A stretch of 64,000 bases of DNA from Piscinibacter gummiphilus (GCF_032681285.1 NZ_CP136336.1:1-64000); one strand, 5' to 3'. Positions 45,799 through 54,640 are shown, numbered from the stretch's first letter. Translations and numbers: made by a program. Notes: generated by a model not told the origin, from the sequence alone.

Positions 45799-45878
45799 GT
45801 GGGCGGGTGGGGGTGAGGCGCAACGATCATCGCCCCAAACCCGATCCGCCCGCAACGCGCCTTACCCGGCGCTCGGGA

Positions 45879-46559
45879 TCAATGTGCGAACAGGGATCGC
45901 ATCGCCATCCTAATCGGCGGCAAGGCGGCCACGCGGCTCATCAGGTCGCGGATGCTCGCCGTCTGCGTCTTGTGGCGGATGCTGCTGATCTGCGTGCGCA
46001 CGGTGGAGACGGCCACGTCGAACTGGTGTGCCACCTGCTTGGGCCCGAGGCCGCTGCACAGCGCCCGCAGCACCCGCGCCTCGGCATCGGTCAGCCCCTG
46101 GGCGCGGGCGTAGAAGTCGATGGTCAGCGCCTCGCCCGGCTGCCGGCGCCCGAGCACCAGCAGCACCAGCGCATCGCCCTCGGGTGCTTCTTCGGGCAAG
46201 GGCACCACCGCCACCGACAGCCCGGGCTGATGGGCGCCGAGCCACAGCAGGCAGCGGCGCCCGCGGCGTGCATCGAGCAGCGCCTGCGCGAGGAGCTGGC
46301 TCTCCTGGCGGTGCACCGCCCGCAGCTGCTGGTCGTGTACCGCCAGGCGATGGGCGAGGCTCAGCTCGCGGCGCGCGGGTTCGTTGGCATGTCGCAGGCG
46401 GCCGGAATGGGTCACCAGCAGCATGCCGTGGTCCATCTCGTCGAGCATGAGGGTGAGCCAGCGCGTGAGCGGCGGCGGGTTGACCGAGCGGCGCTCGGGC
46501 CCGGTGTAGCGGGTGTGCCCGGATGCGCTGTGGGGGGTGCGAATGCATTCGTCCAGCAT
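45879..46559 (-). CDS. LuxR-type helix-turn-helix regulator
   Basis: A 226-residue regulator. The last 65 residues are a LuxR-type DNA-binding domain (LTDAEARVLRALCSGLGPKQ, VAVSTVRTQISSIRHKTQT). The N-terminal part looks PAS-like (MDHGMLLVTHSGRLRHANEP), as in many orphan LuxR proteins of Burkholderiales. AGGAAGGGAA precedes the chosen ATG. Its promoter region (46560-46688) carries two small dyads. Targets are unknown. Confidence 0.85.
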   Translation of the reverse strand: MLDECIRTPHSASGHTRYTGPERRSVNPPPLTRWLTLMLDEMDHGMLLVTHSGRLRHANEPARRELSLAHRLAVHDQQLRAVHRQESQLLAQALLDARRGRRCLLWLGAHQPGLSVAVVPLPEEAPEGDALVLLVLGRRQPGEALTIDFYARAQGLTDAEARVLRALCSGLGPKQVAHQFDVAVSTVRTQISSIRHKTQTASIRDLMSRVAALPPIRMAMRSLFAH

Positions 46560-46640
46560 GGTGGTTCCCTTCCTCATCGTTGGCAGGCTCGAGGCGCCCG
46601 TGGCCGTGCGTTGAATCTAGGGATGCGCGGGCCCGCCCAG

Positions 46641-46676
46641 CGGTGAATTCCACCGCCCCGCTTGTGAACTATTCAC
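46641..46676. promoter_or_regulatory. Two dyads upstream of the LuxR-type gene
   Basis: CGGTG-AATTC-CACCG (46641-46655) and GTGAA-CTA-TTCAC (46664-46676) lie 82-117 bases upstream of the LuxR-type start codon. Both have 5-bp perfect half-sites. They may be operators for a regulator that is not identified here. Confidence 0.3.
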
Positions 46677-46688
46677 CTCCACGATCCG

Positions 46689-47336
46689 TCAGCGGGCCAC
46701 ATCCCGTACATAGGGGTTGCTGCGCCGCTCCTGCCCGAAGCTGCTCTCCGGCCCGTGGCCGGGGATGAACACCACCGCGTCGCCCATCGGCCACAGGCGG
46801 CTGCGGATCGACTCGACCAGCGTGTCGAAGTCGCCCTGCGGGAAGTCGGTGCGGCCGATGCTGCCGGCGAAGAGCACGTCGCCCACGAAGGCGCGTTGCG
46901 AGTCGGGTTCGAAGAAGACCACGTGGCCCGGCGTGTGCCCCGGGCAGTGGCGCACCTGCAGCGTGCAATGGCCCACCTGCACGGTGTCGCCGTCGTGCAG
47001 CCAGCGGGTGGGCGTGAAGGTCTCGGCAGGCGGGAAGCCGAACATCGCGCTCTGCTGCGGCAGGCCGTCGATCCAGAACTGGTCGGCCTCGTGCGGGCCG
47101 ACGATGGGGAGGCCCAGCTCGCGCGCCAGCGTGCCGGTGCCGCCGGCATGGTCGATGTGGGCGTGGGTGAGCAGGATCTGCTTGAGCGTGACGCCCAGCT
47201 TCTGCGCGGTCGCCACGAGGCGCGGCAGCTCGCCGCCCGGGTCGACGACGGCGCCTTCCATCGTCTCGTCGCACCACACGATGGAGCAGTTCTGTTGGAA
47301 GGGGGTGACGGGGACGGTCTGGTAACGAAAGCTCAT
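46689..47336 (-). CDS. MBL-fold metallo-hydrolase (YcbL/glyoxalase II-like)
   Basis: A 215-residue metallo-beta-lactamase-fold protein. It has LTHAHIDHAGG (HxHxDH), a further histidine in CPGHTPGHVVF, an aspartate in FVGDVLFAGSIGRTDF and the final PGHGPESSFGQERRSNPYV. This is the pattern of YcbL-type glyoxalase II enzymes, which hydrolyse thioesters such as S-lactoylglutathione. The length matches the family. It follows the membrane-protein gene by 70 bases on the same strand. Confidence 0.9.
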   Translation of the reverse strand: MSFRYQTVPVTPFQQNCSIVWCDETMEGAVVDPGGELPRLVATAQKLGVTLKQILLTHAHIDHAGGTGTLARELGLPIVGPHEADQFWIDGLPQQSAMFGFPPAETFTPTRWLHDGDTVQVGHCTLQVRHCPGHTPGHVVFFEPDSQRAFVGDVLFAGSIGRTDFPQGDFDTLVESIRSRLWPMGDAVVFIPGHGPESSFGQERRSNPYVRDVAR

Positions 47337-47406
47337 GGGCGCCCAATGACAACGATGTGTTGAACCGAATGTCAATGTATCGGTGTCGGGGCGCGCCGCG
47401 GCGAAC

Positions 47407-48015
47407 TCAGCGCGGCAGGTAGAGGCGGTCGGTGTACGTCGCAAGCCACTCCGGGTGGAAGGCCACGAGGATGGCGACCACCATTCCCGTGAGAAAGGCT
47501 TCGCCGAACGCGCCGAGCCAGCGGGCAATGTAGAACTCCGGCGGCACCGGCTGACCCAGCAGCGACAGCGCGATCCACGCGGCCGTCGCGCAGGCGAGCA
47601 AGGTGCCCAGGAAACCCCGCCCGAGGATGTAGATGAAAAGGTGGTGCGGCATCCAGCGCCGCAGCGCCGCGCCGATCGCGAGCGCGAGCGATCCGGGCAC
47701 CGCACCCAGCCATACCAGCCGGTGCAGCGCCTCGGCCAGTGGCAGGTCACCCGCCACCATGGTCACGACGGCCGCCGGCACCAGCGCCAGCATCGCCAGC
47801 GGCCAGCCCGCCATCAAGGTGAGCAACACCACGCCCGAGAGGGGCTGGGCGAAGGGGGAGGCCGTATAGCGGTCGAGGCCCCAGAAGAGTGGCAGCAGCG
47901 CCCAGAACGCCCACCACGGCCAGGGAGGGCCCGACGGCAAGGCACGCCATGGCCGCACCCACAAGGCGGCGGCGAGCGCGAGCAGCGCAAGGCACGAGTC
48001 GATGAACAGCACCAC
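47407..48015 (-). CDS. Predicted integral membrane protein (ECF-transporter permease-like, COG3235)
   Basis: A 202-residue protein with about six membrane helices. The text FWALLPLFWGLDRYTASPFA and HLFIYILGRGFLGTLLACAT resembles COG3235 proteins, a group related to CbiM-type energy-coupling-factor permeases. No ATPase gene is nearby, and the substrate is unknown. The fusA-type gene ends 150 bases upstream, with a strong terminator in between. Confidence 0.72.
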   Translation of the reverse strand: MVLFIDSCLALLALAAALWVRPWRALPSGPPWPWWAFWALLPLFWGLDRYTASPFAQPLSGVVLLTLMAGWPLAMLALVPAAVVTMVAGDLPLAEALHRLVWLGAVPGSLALAIGAALRRWMPHHLFIYILGRGFLGTLLACATAAWIALSLLGQPVPPEFYIARWLGAFGEAFLTGMVVAILVAFHPEWLATYTDRLYLPR

Positions 48016-48115
48016 GGCGCGAGGCTAGGTCGCAGCCGCGCCGGATGCCTTGACGTGACGCAATCGCCCTGACGCCGTCGCGGTCGGCCCTGCGGCACCG
48101 CATGTCAGTCGCGAC

Positions 48116-48157
48116 GCAAAAGGATGGCGGGGTGCGGATCGAAACCCGCACCCCGCC
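48116..48157 (-). terminator. Rho-independent terminator of the EF-G gene
   Basis: A perfect 12-bp GC-rich stem (48126-48137 with 48146-48157) and 8-base loop lie nine bases after the EF-G stop. It is followed on the minus strand by ATCCTTTTG. Confidence 0.8.
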
Positions 48158-48165
48158 CCGCGGCC

Positions 48166-50202
48166 TCAGCGTTGCGCCATCTCGGCGACCACGCTTGCCG
48201 GCGCCACGGCGTAGTGGTCGAACTGCATCGTGTACTGCGCGCGCCCCGACGAGAGCGCGCGCAGGTGGCCGATGTAGCCGAACATCTCGGCCAGCGGCAC
48301 CTGCGCGTCGACCACCGCGGCGTTGCCACGCTGGCCTTGCCCGCGCACGTGCCCACGCCGGCGATGCAGGTCGCCGATCACGTCGCCCAGGTGCTCGACC
48401 GGTGTGACGACTTCCACCGCCATCACCGGCTCCAGCACCACCGGCTCCGCCTTCGCGAAGGCCTCGCGCGCCGCGGCGAACGCGGCCAGTTCGAAGGCAA
48501 GCGTCGACGAGTCGCGCTCGTGGAACGCGCCGTCGAGGAGCGTGGCCTCGAAGTCCACCACCGGGGCGCCAGCGATCGCGCCGGTCTGCGCCGCACGCTG
48601 GATGCCCTGCTCCACCGCGGGAATGAACTCGCGCGGCACCGCACCGCCGACGACCTCGCTCGCGAAACGCACACCCTCGCCGCGCGCCAGGGGCGCGAAG
48701 CGCAGCGTGACCTGGGCGAACTGGCCGGGGCCGCCGGACTGCTTCTTGTGCACGTGGTACACCTCCACCGCCCGCGTGATCGTCTCGCGGTAGGCCACCT
48801 GCGGACGGCCGACCAGCACCTCCACACCGAAGCGCGCGCGCAGCTTCTCCACCGAGACCTCGAGCTGCAGCTCGCCCATGCCCGAGAGGATCGTCTGCCC
48901 CGATTCGGCGTCTTGCCGCATCCTGAGGCTCGGGTCTTCTCGCAGCAAGGCGTGCAAGGCCTTCGACAACCCAGTCAGGTCGTCGCGCGTCTTCGGCTCA
49001 ATCGCCACGTCGATCACCGGCTCGGGCACGCTGATCTCTTCGAGATGCAGCGGGTGCGCCGGGTCGCACAGGGTGTGACCCGTCAGCGTGTCCTTCAGGC
49101 CCACGATGGCGGCGATGTCACCGGCGACGAGCTCCTCGCGTTCGACGTGCGCGTCGGCATGCACCTCGTACAGCCGCGCCACCCGCTCGTGGCGGCCGGT
49201 GCTCGCATTGAGCACGCTGTCGCCCCGCTTGAGCCGGCCGCGGTAGACGCGCACGAACACCTTGGCGCCGTGGTCATCGGCCACGAGCTTGAAGGCGAGC
49301 GCGGCGAACGGCCCTTGCGGGTCGGACGCAGGCGTGCCTTCCGCGCGCAACACGTCGCTCGGCGACGGCAGGTAGTCGACGACCGCATCGAGCAGCGGCT
49401 CGACGCCGCGGTTCCTGAACGCGGAGCCGGCGAGCGCGGGCACGAAGGCACCCGTGAGCGTGGCACGGCGGATGCAGGCGCGGAGCGTGGCCTCGTCCAC
49501 CGCGTCACCGTTGAGGTACGCGTTCAGAGCGGCGTCGTCCTGTTCGACCGCGGCCTCCACGAGGCGAGCACGGTGCGCTTGCGCGAGGGCCATCAACGGT
49601 GCCGGGATCTCCGTCACCGCATAGGGCTCGCGCGCGTCGTCGCGCGCCCACACGAGCGCCCGCAGGCCGACGAGGTCGACCACGCCGCGGAAGTCGCCTT
49701 CCGTGCCGATCGGCAGCTGCAACGGCAGCACTTTCGTGCCGAGCCGCTCTTCCATCATCGCCACCACGCGCAGGAAGTCCGCACCCACGCGGTCGAGCTT
49801 GTTGATGAAGGCGATGCGCGGCACGCGGTACTGGTCGGCCAGGCGCCAGTTGGTCTCGGTCTGCGGCTCCACGCCGGCCACGCCGTCGAACACGACCACG
49901 GCACCGTCGAGCACACGCAGCGAGCGGTTCACCTCGATGTTGAAGTCAATGTGGCCGGGCGTGTCGATCAGGTTGATCTGCACGCCGTTCCAGTGGACCG
50001 TGGTCGCGGCGCTGTTGATCGTGATGCCGCGCTTGCGCTCTTGCGGGTCGAAGTCGAGCTGCGTCGTGCCGGCGTTCACGTCGCCGATGCGATGGCTCTC
50101 GCCCGTGTAGAAGAGGATGCGCTCGCTGGTCGTGGTCTTGCCGGCGTCGACGTGGGCGATGACGCCGATGTTGCGAAGCTGGCGGGGTTTGTTGTTGTTC
50201 AT
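48166..50202 (-). CDS. Translation elongation factor G, paralogue (FusA2 type)
   Basis: A 678-residue GTPase with G1 AHVDAGKTTTSE, switch I end GITINSAATT, G3 DTPGHIDF and G4 NKLD. Domains II-V follow, including the domain IV stretch KKQSGGPGQFAQVTLRFAP and the RGHVRGQGQ-like region of domain V. It is about 20 residues shorter than the housekeeping EF-G and does not sit in the str operon, so it is a second EF-G. Such paralogues may act in recycling, stress or antibiotic tolerance. The gene has a structured 378-bp leader with short ORFs. Confidence 0.88.
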   Translation of the reverse strand: MNNNKPRQLRNIGVIAHVDAGKTTTSERILFYTGESHRIGDVNAGTTQLDFDPQERKRGITINSAATTVHWNGVQINLIDTPGHIDFNIEVNRSLRVLDGAVVVFDGVAGVEPQTETNWRLADQYRVPRIAFINKLDRVGADFLRVVAMMEERLGTKVLPLQLPIGTEGDFRGVVDLVGLRALVWARDDAREPYAVTEIPAPLMALAQAHRARLVEAAVEQDDAALNAYLNGDAVDEATLRACIRRATLTGAFVPALAGSAFRNRGVEPLLDAVVDYLPSPSDVLRAEGTPASDPQGPFAALAFKLVADDHGAKVFVRVYRGRLKRGDSVLNASTGRHERVARLYEVHADAHVEREELVAGDIAAIVGLKDTLTGHTLCDPAHPLHLEEISVPEPVIDVAIEPKTRDDLTGLSKALHALLREDPSLRMRQDAESGQTILSGMGELQLEVSVEKLRARFGVEVLVGRPQVAYRETITRAVEVYHVHKKQSGGPGQFAQVTLRFAPLARGEGVRFASEVVGGAVPREFIPAVEQGIQRAAQTGAIAGAPVVDFEATLLDGAFHERDSSTLAFELAAFAAAREAFAKAEPVVLEPVMAVEVVTPVEHLGDVIGDLHRRRGHVRGQGQRGNAAVVDAQVPLAEMFGYIGHLRALSSGRAQYTMQFDHYAVAPASVVAEMAQR

Positions 50203-50257
50203 GGCGAATCTTTCTTTCGAAGAAGTCTGGGGCAGGCAAGCCCCAGGCGGATTCGCC
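50203..50257 (-). promoter_or_regulatory. Hairpin abutting the EF-G start codon
   Basis: On the minus strand GGCGAATC (50257-50250) pairs with GATTCGCC (50210-50203), the eight bases right before the ATG. Inside the loop is a second hairpin, TGGGGC/GCCCCA (50245-50240 with 50233-50228). The outer stem would hinder ribosome entry, and translation of the 34-codon ORF that ends at 50265 could affect it. Confidence 0.5.
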
Positions 50258-50264
50258 GATGAGG

Positions 50265-50369
50265 CTAGCGTCGAATGAGAGGGGTGCGGCCGGAGCGCGC
50301 ACGCAGAACCACCACGCTCCGGCGGGCGCGAATCGTGGCGATCAGCTTGTCGTAGGTGCGAGTGCGCAT
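50265..50369 (-). CDS. Possible arginine-rich leader peptide, 34 residues
   Basis: An open frame in the EF-G leader that starts just after the terminator-like hairpin and ends eight bases before the hairpin that abuts the EF-G start. The product is strikingly basic (MRTRTYDKLIATIRARRSVV, then an arginine-rich tail) with ten arginines in 34. No strong ribosome site (CTGGGAC at nine bases). It could be a regulatory or stalling leader, or chance. No homologue recognised. Confidence 0.4.
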   Translation of the reverse strand: MRTRTYDKLIATIRARRSVVVLRARSGRTPLIRR

Positions 50370-50382
50370 GGCGAAGTCCCAG

Positions 50383-50420
50383 AAACAGAAAACCCCGGAG
50401 GGCGGGCGCCTGCCGGGGTT
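50383..50420 (-). terminator. Terminator-like hairpin in the EF-G leader (possible attenuator)
   Basis: AACCCCGG pairs with CCGGGGTT (50420-50413 with 50398-50391), with a 14-base GC-rich loop, followed on the minus strand by TTCTGTTT. It lies between the esterase stop and the EF-G start, so read-through would be needed unless a promoter follows. Confidence 0.6.
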
Positions 50421-50437
50421 CTGAAGGGATTCAGGGC

Positions 50438-50476
50438 CGGAAGGCGCAGCACGCCTTCCGATGCGGAATCGGAAGG
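50438..50476 (-). promoter_or_regulatory. Mutually exclusive hairpins upstream of the leader terminator
   Basis: The segment 50454-50460 can pair either with 50470-50476 (within a 9-bp stem 50454-50462/50468-50476) or with 50440-50446 (within a 9-bp stem 50438-50446/50452-50460). Both stems are perfect but cannot form together, as in classical attenuators. Confidence 0.5.
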
Positions 50477-50477
50477 C

Positions 50478-50563
50478 TCAGGTGGCGAACAAATCGTGAG
50501 TGATCTTCATGAGGCCGCCATTCTGCTCGCGAGACGACGCTTGCGCAACGCGTGAGCATGCAT
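50478..50563 (-). other. Two overlapping short ORFs at the start of the EF-G leader
   Basis: An 18-codon ORF (50563-50507, MHAHALRKRRLASRMAAS) ends in an ATGA overlap with a 10-codon ORF (50510-50478, MKITHDLFAT). The latter stops two bases before the alternative hairpins. Position and coupling suggest leader peptides. No ribosome site is obvious, so this is tentative. Confidence 0.35.
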
Positions 50564-50580
50564 GGGCGCGATACGCGTTT

Positions 50581-51246
50581 TCAATCGGCCAGCACGCGCA
50601 AAAGCCAGCGGTTGAGGTCGTCGATCTCCTCGGCGCTCACCGAGTGCGGCATCGGGTACTCGTGCCACTCGATCGTGTAGCCGAGCGCGGCCAGCGCATC
50701 GCGCGAGGCGACGCCGCGGCTGTGCATCACCACCGGGTCTTCGGTGCCGTGGGCAAGGAAGAGCGGGGTGTCGCGGTTGGCCGCGCTGCGCTCGGCGGCG
50801 GTGGTGGCGGCCAGAGGCAGGTAGCCCGAGAGGCCGGCGATGCCCGCGAGCCCCTCGCCGTGGCGCAGCCCCGTGAGCAGCGCCATCGCGCAGCCTTGCG
50901 AGAAGCCGACGAGTGCGATGCGCGAGGCCAGGATGCCACGCTCCTTCTCGCGCGCGATCAGCGCTTCGAGCTTCTGGAGCGAGTCGCGCAGGCCGCGCTC
51001 GTCTTCGCGGCGCGCGAGGTCGGTGCCGAGGATGTCGTACCAGGCACGCATCACGTAGCCGTTGTTGATGGTCACCGGCTGCAGCGGTGCATGCGGCAGC
51101 ACGAAGCGCACCGCACCGAGCGGGCTCAGGTCGAGCTCCTGCGTGATGGGGGCCCAGCCGTGGCCGTCGTCGCCCAGGCCGTGCAGCACGATGACGCTGC
51201 GCGTGGGCTTGGGGGCGGTTTCGAATTCGAGGGTCTCAAGCGACAT
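50581..51246 (-). CDS. Carboxylesterase/phospholipase (abhydrolase_2 family)
   Basis: A 221-residue serine hydrolase with VIVLHGLGDDGHGW, the nucleophile motif ALVGFSQGCAMALL (GFSQG), the acid in LAHGTEDPVVM and the histidine in YPMPHSVSAEE. This matches bacterial carboxylesterase II and acyl-protein thioesterase-like enzymes in motif and length. It acts in the cytoplasm on short esters or lysophospholipids. It lies upstream of the EF-G leader on the same strand. Confidence 0.93.
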   Translation of the reverse strand: MSLETLEFETAPKPTRSVIVLHGLGDDGHGWAPITQELDLSPLGAVRFVLPHAPLQPVTINNGYVMRAWYDILGTDLARREDERGLRDSLQKLEALIAREKERGILASRIALVGFSQGCAMALLTGLRHGEGLAGIAGLSGYLPLAATTAAERSAANRDTPLFLAHGTEDPVVMHSRGVASRDALAALGYTIEWHEYPMPHSVSAEEIDDLNRWLLRVLAD

Positions 51247-51291
51247 GCGGGCTCCAACTGCGTTTCTCAGTGGAGGCCATCCTACGAGCCC

Positions 51292-52299
51292 TCAGCGGGG
51301 TGGTGCGCCGGCGCTGCGGAAAGCCCCCGGCGTGTCTCCGGTCCAGCCGCGAAAGGCACGGTGGAAGGAGGCGGTGCTGTCGAAGCCCAGCTGTTCGCTG
51401 ATCAGGTTGATGGGGGCCTGGCTCTTGGTCAGCAGCTGCAGCGCGCGGTCGCGGCGGAACTCGTCTTTCACCCGCTGGAAACTCGTGCCTTCGTCGGCGA
51501 GGCGCCGGTGCAGCGTGCGGATGGACAGGTGCAAGGTCTCGGCGGCGTTTTCCGCGGTGGCCGGGCGCGGCAGGCGCTCGGCCAGGTAGTCGCGCAGGCG
51601 CAGCGCGAGGCTGGGCTCGCGCGGGGTGGCGAAGAACCAGTCGGCCGGCGCGCGGTGCAGGAAGTCGTCGAGCTCGGGCTTGGAGCGGCGGATGGGCAGC
51701 GCGAGCAGCGTGGCGTCCATCGTGAGCGCCGCCTGCGGCTGGCCGTAGAAGACCGAGCCGGGGTAGAGCAGCGCATGGTCGGCGGCGAAACCGGGTCGCG
51801 CGAAGGGGAAATCGGTGCGCACCAGGGCGAGCCGCTGGCCGACGAGCCAGGAGGCCACACCGTGGATCACCTTCAACATCAGGTCGCAGGCGAAGGGCCG
51901 CCGTGGCGGCGCGCCCGGCACCTGCTCGATGGCGATGCGGGCGGTGTCGTCATGCTGGGTCAGCTCGAGGTAGAAGTCGTCCTGCATCAGCCGCGACAGG
52001 TACGACCAGCGGTGGAGCGCCACCATCAGGTTCTTGGCGTCGAGCAGGGCCAGGCAGGTGAACTTGAGCGTGCCCGGGCGCAGCGGGCGCGAGAAGCAGC
52101 GCAGCATCTCGTCGTCGAGCGCGATGGCGAGCGAGCGGTAGAGGGTGGCGAACTGGTGTTCGCTCAGGCGCGCGCCGGGGTCGTCGGGATCCAGCCCCTG
52201 CTGGCGAAGCAGCTGCGAGGCGTGGGTGGGCGGCACGTCGGCCGCCTCCAGCAACGCGGCGACATACGCCAGCGAAACGGAGAGTGGCGCCTGTTCCAT
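51292..52299 (-). CDS. AraC family regulator with arabinose-binding-like N-terminal domain (OruR/ArgR-like)
   Basis: A 335-residue regulator. The N-terminal two thirds form the ArabinoseBD-type domain (VSLAYVAALLEAADVPPTHA, then GTLKFTCLALLDAKNL). The C-terminus is the AraC domain (LHLSIRTLHRRLADEGTSF, ISEQLGFDSTASFHRAFRGW). Family knowledge: relatives control amino-acid, lipid or aromatic catabolism. The start ATG is the first in frame. No target is evident; the gene lies between the esterase and an outer-membrane protein gene on the same strand. Confidence 0.9.
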   Translation of the reverse strand: MEQAPLSVSLAYVAALLEAADVPPTHASQLLRQQGLDPDDPGARLSEHQFATLYRSLAIALDDEMLRCFSRPLRPGTLKFTCLALLDAKNLMVALHRWSYLSRLMQDDFYLELTQHDDTARIAIEQVPGAPPRRPFACDLMLKVIHGVASWLVGQRLALVRTDFPFARPGFAADHALLYPGSVFYGQPQAALTMDATLLALPIRRSKPELDDFLHRAPADWFFATPREPSLALRLRDYLAERLPRPATAENAAETLHLSIRTLHRRLADEGTSFQRVKDEFRRDRALQLLTKSQAPINLISEQLGFDSTASFHRAFRGWTGDTPGAFRSAGAPPR

Positions 52300-52377
52300 C
52301 CAACAGACCGTAGCACGCAGGGCGCGTGCGCGGGAGTGGTGGATGCCTGGGGCGGGCGCACCCTGCCCCGGCCGGGG

Positions 52378-53025
52378 TCAGAACCGGTAGTTGAAGCCGA
52401 TGGCGATCAGGGGGATCGCCTTGACCTTGCCGGCGCCTTCGCGGACCTCGGCCAGTTCGCGGTCGATGTCGGCCTGCGAGGCGAGGCTCAGGTTGGGGCC
52501 GGAGTGCGTTTCGGTGACCTTGGCCTTGCCGATCGAAGCGCCCAGGTCGAAGACGAAGCCCCAGCCGGTGCTGAGTTGATGGCCGTAGCCGATGCCCACG
52601 TAGGGCGTGGTCTTGGGGAACTCGATCTTCACGTTGAAGCGGTCGTTGGCCGTCATCGTGTAGTTGGTGCCGCCGATGTTGATCGTGCCGCCATTGCCGC
52701 GGCCCTCCATGTCGACCTTCATGTTGTTGAAGGTCACGCCGCCGGTGAAGCGGAAGCCGCCCGGCGCGAAGGGGAAGGCGTCGGCAAAGAGGCCGATGCG
52801 GTTGTAGGTGAGCTTGGCGTCGTAGTCGATGCCTTCTTCGCGCTCCTGGCGGGTGCGTTTGCCGGCGCTGGCGTAGTCGGCGCGCAGGGTGACGTGCGGC
52901 GCCACCGGCTGGGCATAGCCGAGCATCAGGCCATGCGTGCCCACGCCGGTGTAGACCTCGCCGGCATGGGCCGTCCAGCTCAGGCACAGGGCCGCGGTGG
53001 CGGCGAGGAAATGGGGGGTGCGCAT
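52378..53025 (-). CDS. Outer-membrane beta-barrel protein
   Basis: A 215-residue secreted protein. The signal peptide (MRTPHFLAATAALCLSWTAH, cleavage near AHA-GEV) is followed by alternating strands ending in a C-terminal aromatic (IGFNYRF), which is the barrel-assembly signal. Repeated pieces such as FRFTGGVTFNNMKVDMEG and PYVGIGYGHQLSTGWGFVFD are typical of small 8-strand barrels. AAGGAAG lies upstream of the ATG. Function is unknown. Confidence 0.85.
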   Translation of the reverse strand: MRTPHFLAATAALCLSWTAHAGEVYTGVGTHGLMLGYAQPVAPHVTLRADYASAGKRTRQEREEGIDYDAKLTYNRIGLFADAFPFAPGGFRFTGGVTFNNMKVDMEGRGNGGTINIGGTNYTMTANDRFNVKIEFPKTTPYVGIGYGHQLSTGWGFVFDLGASIGKAKVTETHSGPNLSLASQADIDRELAEVREGAGKVKAIPLIAIGFNYRF

Positions 53026-53147
53026 CTCGTTCTTCCTTTGCAAAGGCCTGCTCGCGCAGGCGAATTTCATTCTAGGAACGAGGTCCGCCTGCAAGATCGT
53101 CCAAACAACGGACGCCGGCACGCCCTATTCGCCCGACCGGCCCGCGC

Positions 53148-53933
53148 TCAGAGCGTGAAGTCGTAGTCGATGATGAGCGGCGCGTGGTCGGAGAAGCGCT
53201 GGTCGAGGAAGATGTGTTCCTTGCGGGCGAGCGCCGCGATGCCGGGCGTGGCGAGGTGGTAGTCGAGCCGCCAGCCCACGTTCTTCGCATAGGCCTGGCC
53301 GCGGTTGCTCCACCAGGTGTATTGCTCGGCCTTGTCGTTCAGCCTGCGGAAGACGTCGACCAGGCCGATCTCGTCGAGGCAGTGCGTCATCCAGGCGCGC
53401 TCTTCGGGCAGGAAGCCGCTGTTCTTCTGATTGCCCTTCCAGTTCTTGAGGTCGATCTCCTTGTGGGCGATGTTGATGTCGCCGACCAGGATGAACTCGC
53501 GCTCGGCCTTGAGGCGCTGCAACCACGGCGTCATCAGCGCGAGGAAGCGGAACTTGGCGAGGTGCCGCTCCTCGCCCGACGAGCCGCTCGGGAAGTAGCA
53601 GCTGATGATCGAGAGCTTGCGCGAAGGTGTGTCGAAACGGCATTCGATGTAACGACCTTCGGCGTCGAATTCCGGCGCGCCGATGCCCACCACCACGTCG
53701 CTCGGCTCCTTGCGGGTGTACAGACCCACGCCGGAGTAGCCTTTCTTCTCGGCGAAGTGGAAATAACCCGTCATGTCGTGCACGGTGTCGAAGCGCTCGG
53801 CGATGTCGGCGGCCTGCGCCTTGATCTCCTGCACCCCCATACAATCGGCGCCCAGGGCTTCGGCCCAGGGCAGAAGCCCCTTGGTGGCGGCAGAACGGAT
53901 GCCGTTCAGATTCAAAGACACCAGACGAAACAC
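53148..53933 (-). CDS. xth: Exodeoxyribonuclease III
   Basis: A 261-residue AP endonuclease/3'-5' exonuclease. It has [17 protein letters not shown], the metal ligand in VQEIKAQ, the active-site [14 protein letters not shown] (Asp and Asn) and [11 protein letters not shown] with the catalytic histidine. It repairs abasic sites and 3' blocks in DNA. It is divergent from pyrE across a 17-bp gap, so the promoters must overlap the genes. Confidence 0.95.
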   Translation of the reverse strand: MFRLVSLNLNGIRSAATKGLLPWAEALGADCMGVQEIKAQAADIAERFDTVHDMTGYFHFAEKKGYSGVGLYTRKEPSDVVVGIGAPEFDAEGRYIECRFDTPSRKLSIISCYFPSGSSGEERHLAKFRFLALMTPWLQRLKAEREFILVGDINIAHKEIDLKNWKGNQKNSGFLPEERAWMTHCLDEIGLVDVFRRLNDKAEQYTWWSNRGQAYAKNVGWRLDYHLATPGIAALARKEHIFLDQRFSDHAPLIIDYDFTL

Positions 53934-53950
53934 GACGAGACTCCCCCACG

Positions 53951-54640
53951 ATGACCCCCCGCGAGCAACCCGGCACAGTGGCCGACACCCTGGCCCAGGA
54001 CTTCGTGAAGTTCGCAGTCGAGGCGGGCGTGTTGCGGTTCGGGGAGTTCAAGACCAAGGCCGGGCGGCTGTCGCCCTACTTCTTCAATGCCGGCCTGTTC
54101 GACGACGGCGCCAAGCTCGCGCGCCTCGCGGAATTCTATGCAGCGAGGCTCGTTGCCTCCGGCATCCAGTTCGACATGATCTTCGGCCCGGCCTACAAGG
54201 GCATCACGCTGGCCGCGGCCGTGGCGATGGAACTCGCCCGCCGCGGGCGCAACGTGCCTTACGCCTACAACCGCAAAGAGGCCAAAGATCACGGTGAAGG
54301 CGGCACGCTTGTCGGCGCGCCGGTGCGCGGCCGCGTTCTCATCATCGACGACGTGATTTCTGCGGGAACCTCCGTGCGTGAATCCATCTCCATGATCCAG
54401 TCGGCCGGCGCCACACCGTGTGCGGTGGCCATCGCCCTCGATCGCCAGGAGAAGGCCACCGACAACGGCGCCGATGCGCCCTGGTCGGCGGTGCAATTCG
54501 TAGAGCGGCAGCTCCAACTGCCGGTTTCCGCCGTGGCGACCTTGGGCGACTTGCTGCAGTATCTGAAGACGAACCAGGACCCGGCCCTGGGCGAGCATTT
54601 CGCCCGCGTGGCCGCTTACCGAGAACGCTATGGGGTGTGA
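53951..54640 (+). CDS. pyrE: Orotate phosphoribosyltransferase
   Basis: A 229-residue enzyme of pyrimidine synthesis with [39 protein letters not shown], the catalytic loop [14 protein letters not shown] and the PRPP-binding motif [17 protein letters not shown]. It makes OMP from orotate and PRPP in the cytoplasm. Its last bases overlap the possible start of the next gene. Confidence 0.97.
   Translation: MTPREQPGTVADTLAQDFVKFAVEAGVLRFGEFKTKAGRLSPYFFNAGLFDDGAKLARLAEFYAARLVASGIQFDMIFGPAYKGITLAAAVAMELARRGRNVPYAYNRKEAKDHGEGGTLVGAPVRGRVLIIDDVISAGTSVRESISMIQSAGATPCAVAIALDRQEKATDNGADAPWSAVQFVERQLQLPVSAVATLGDLLQYLKTNQDPALGEHFARVAAYRERYGV

Noticed and set aside
48124..50262. Long plus-strand frame opposite EF-G
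   Set aside because: A shadow of a highly conserved gene; no domain in the translation.
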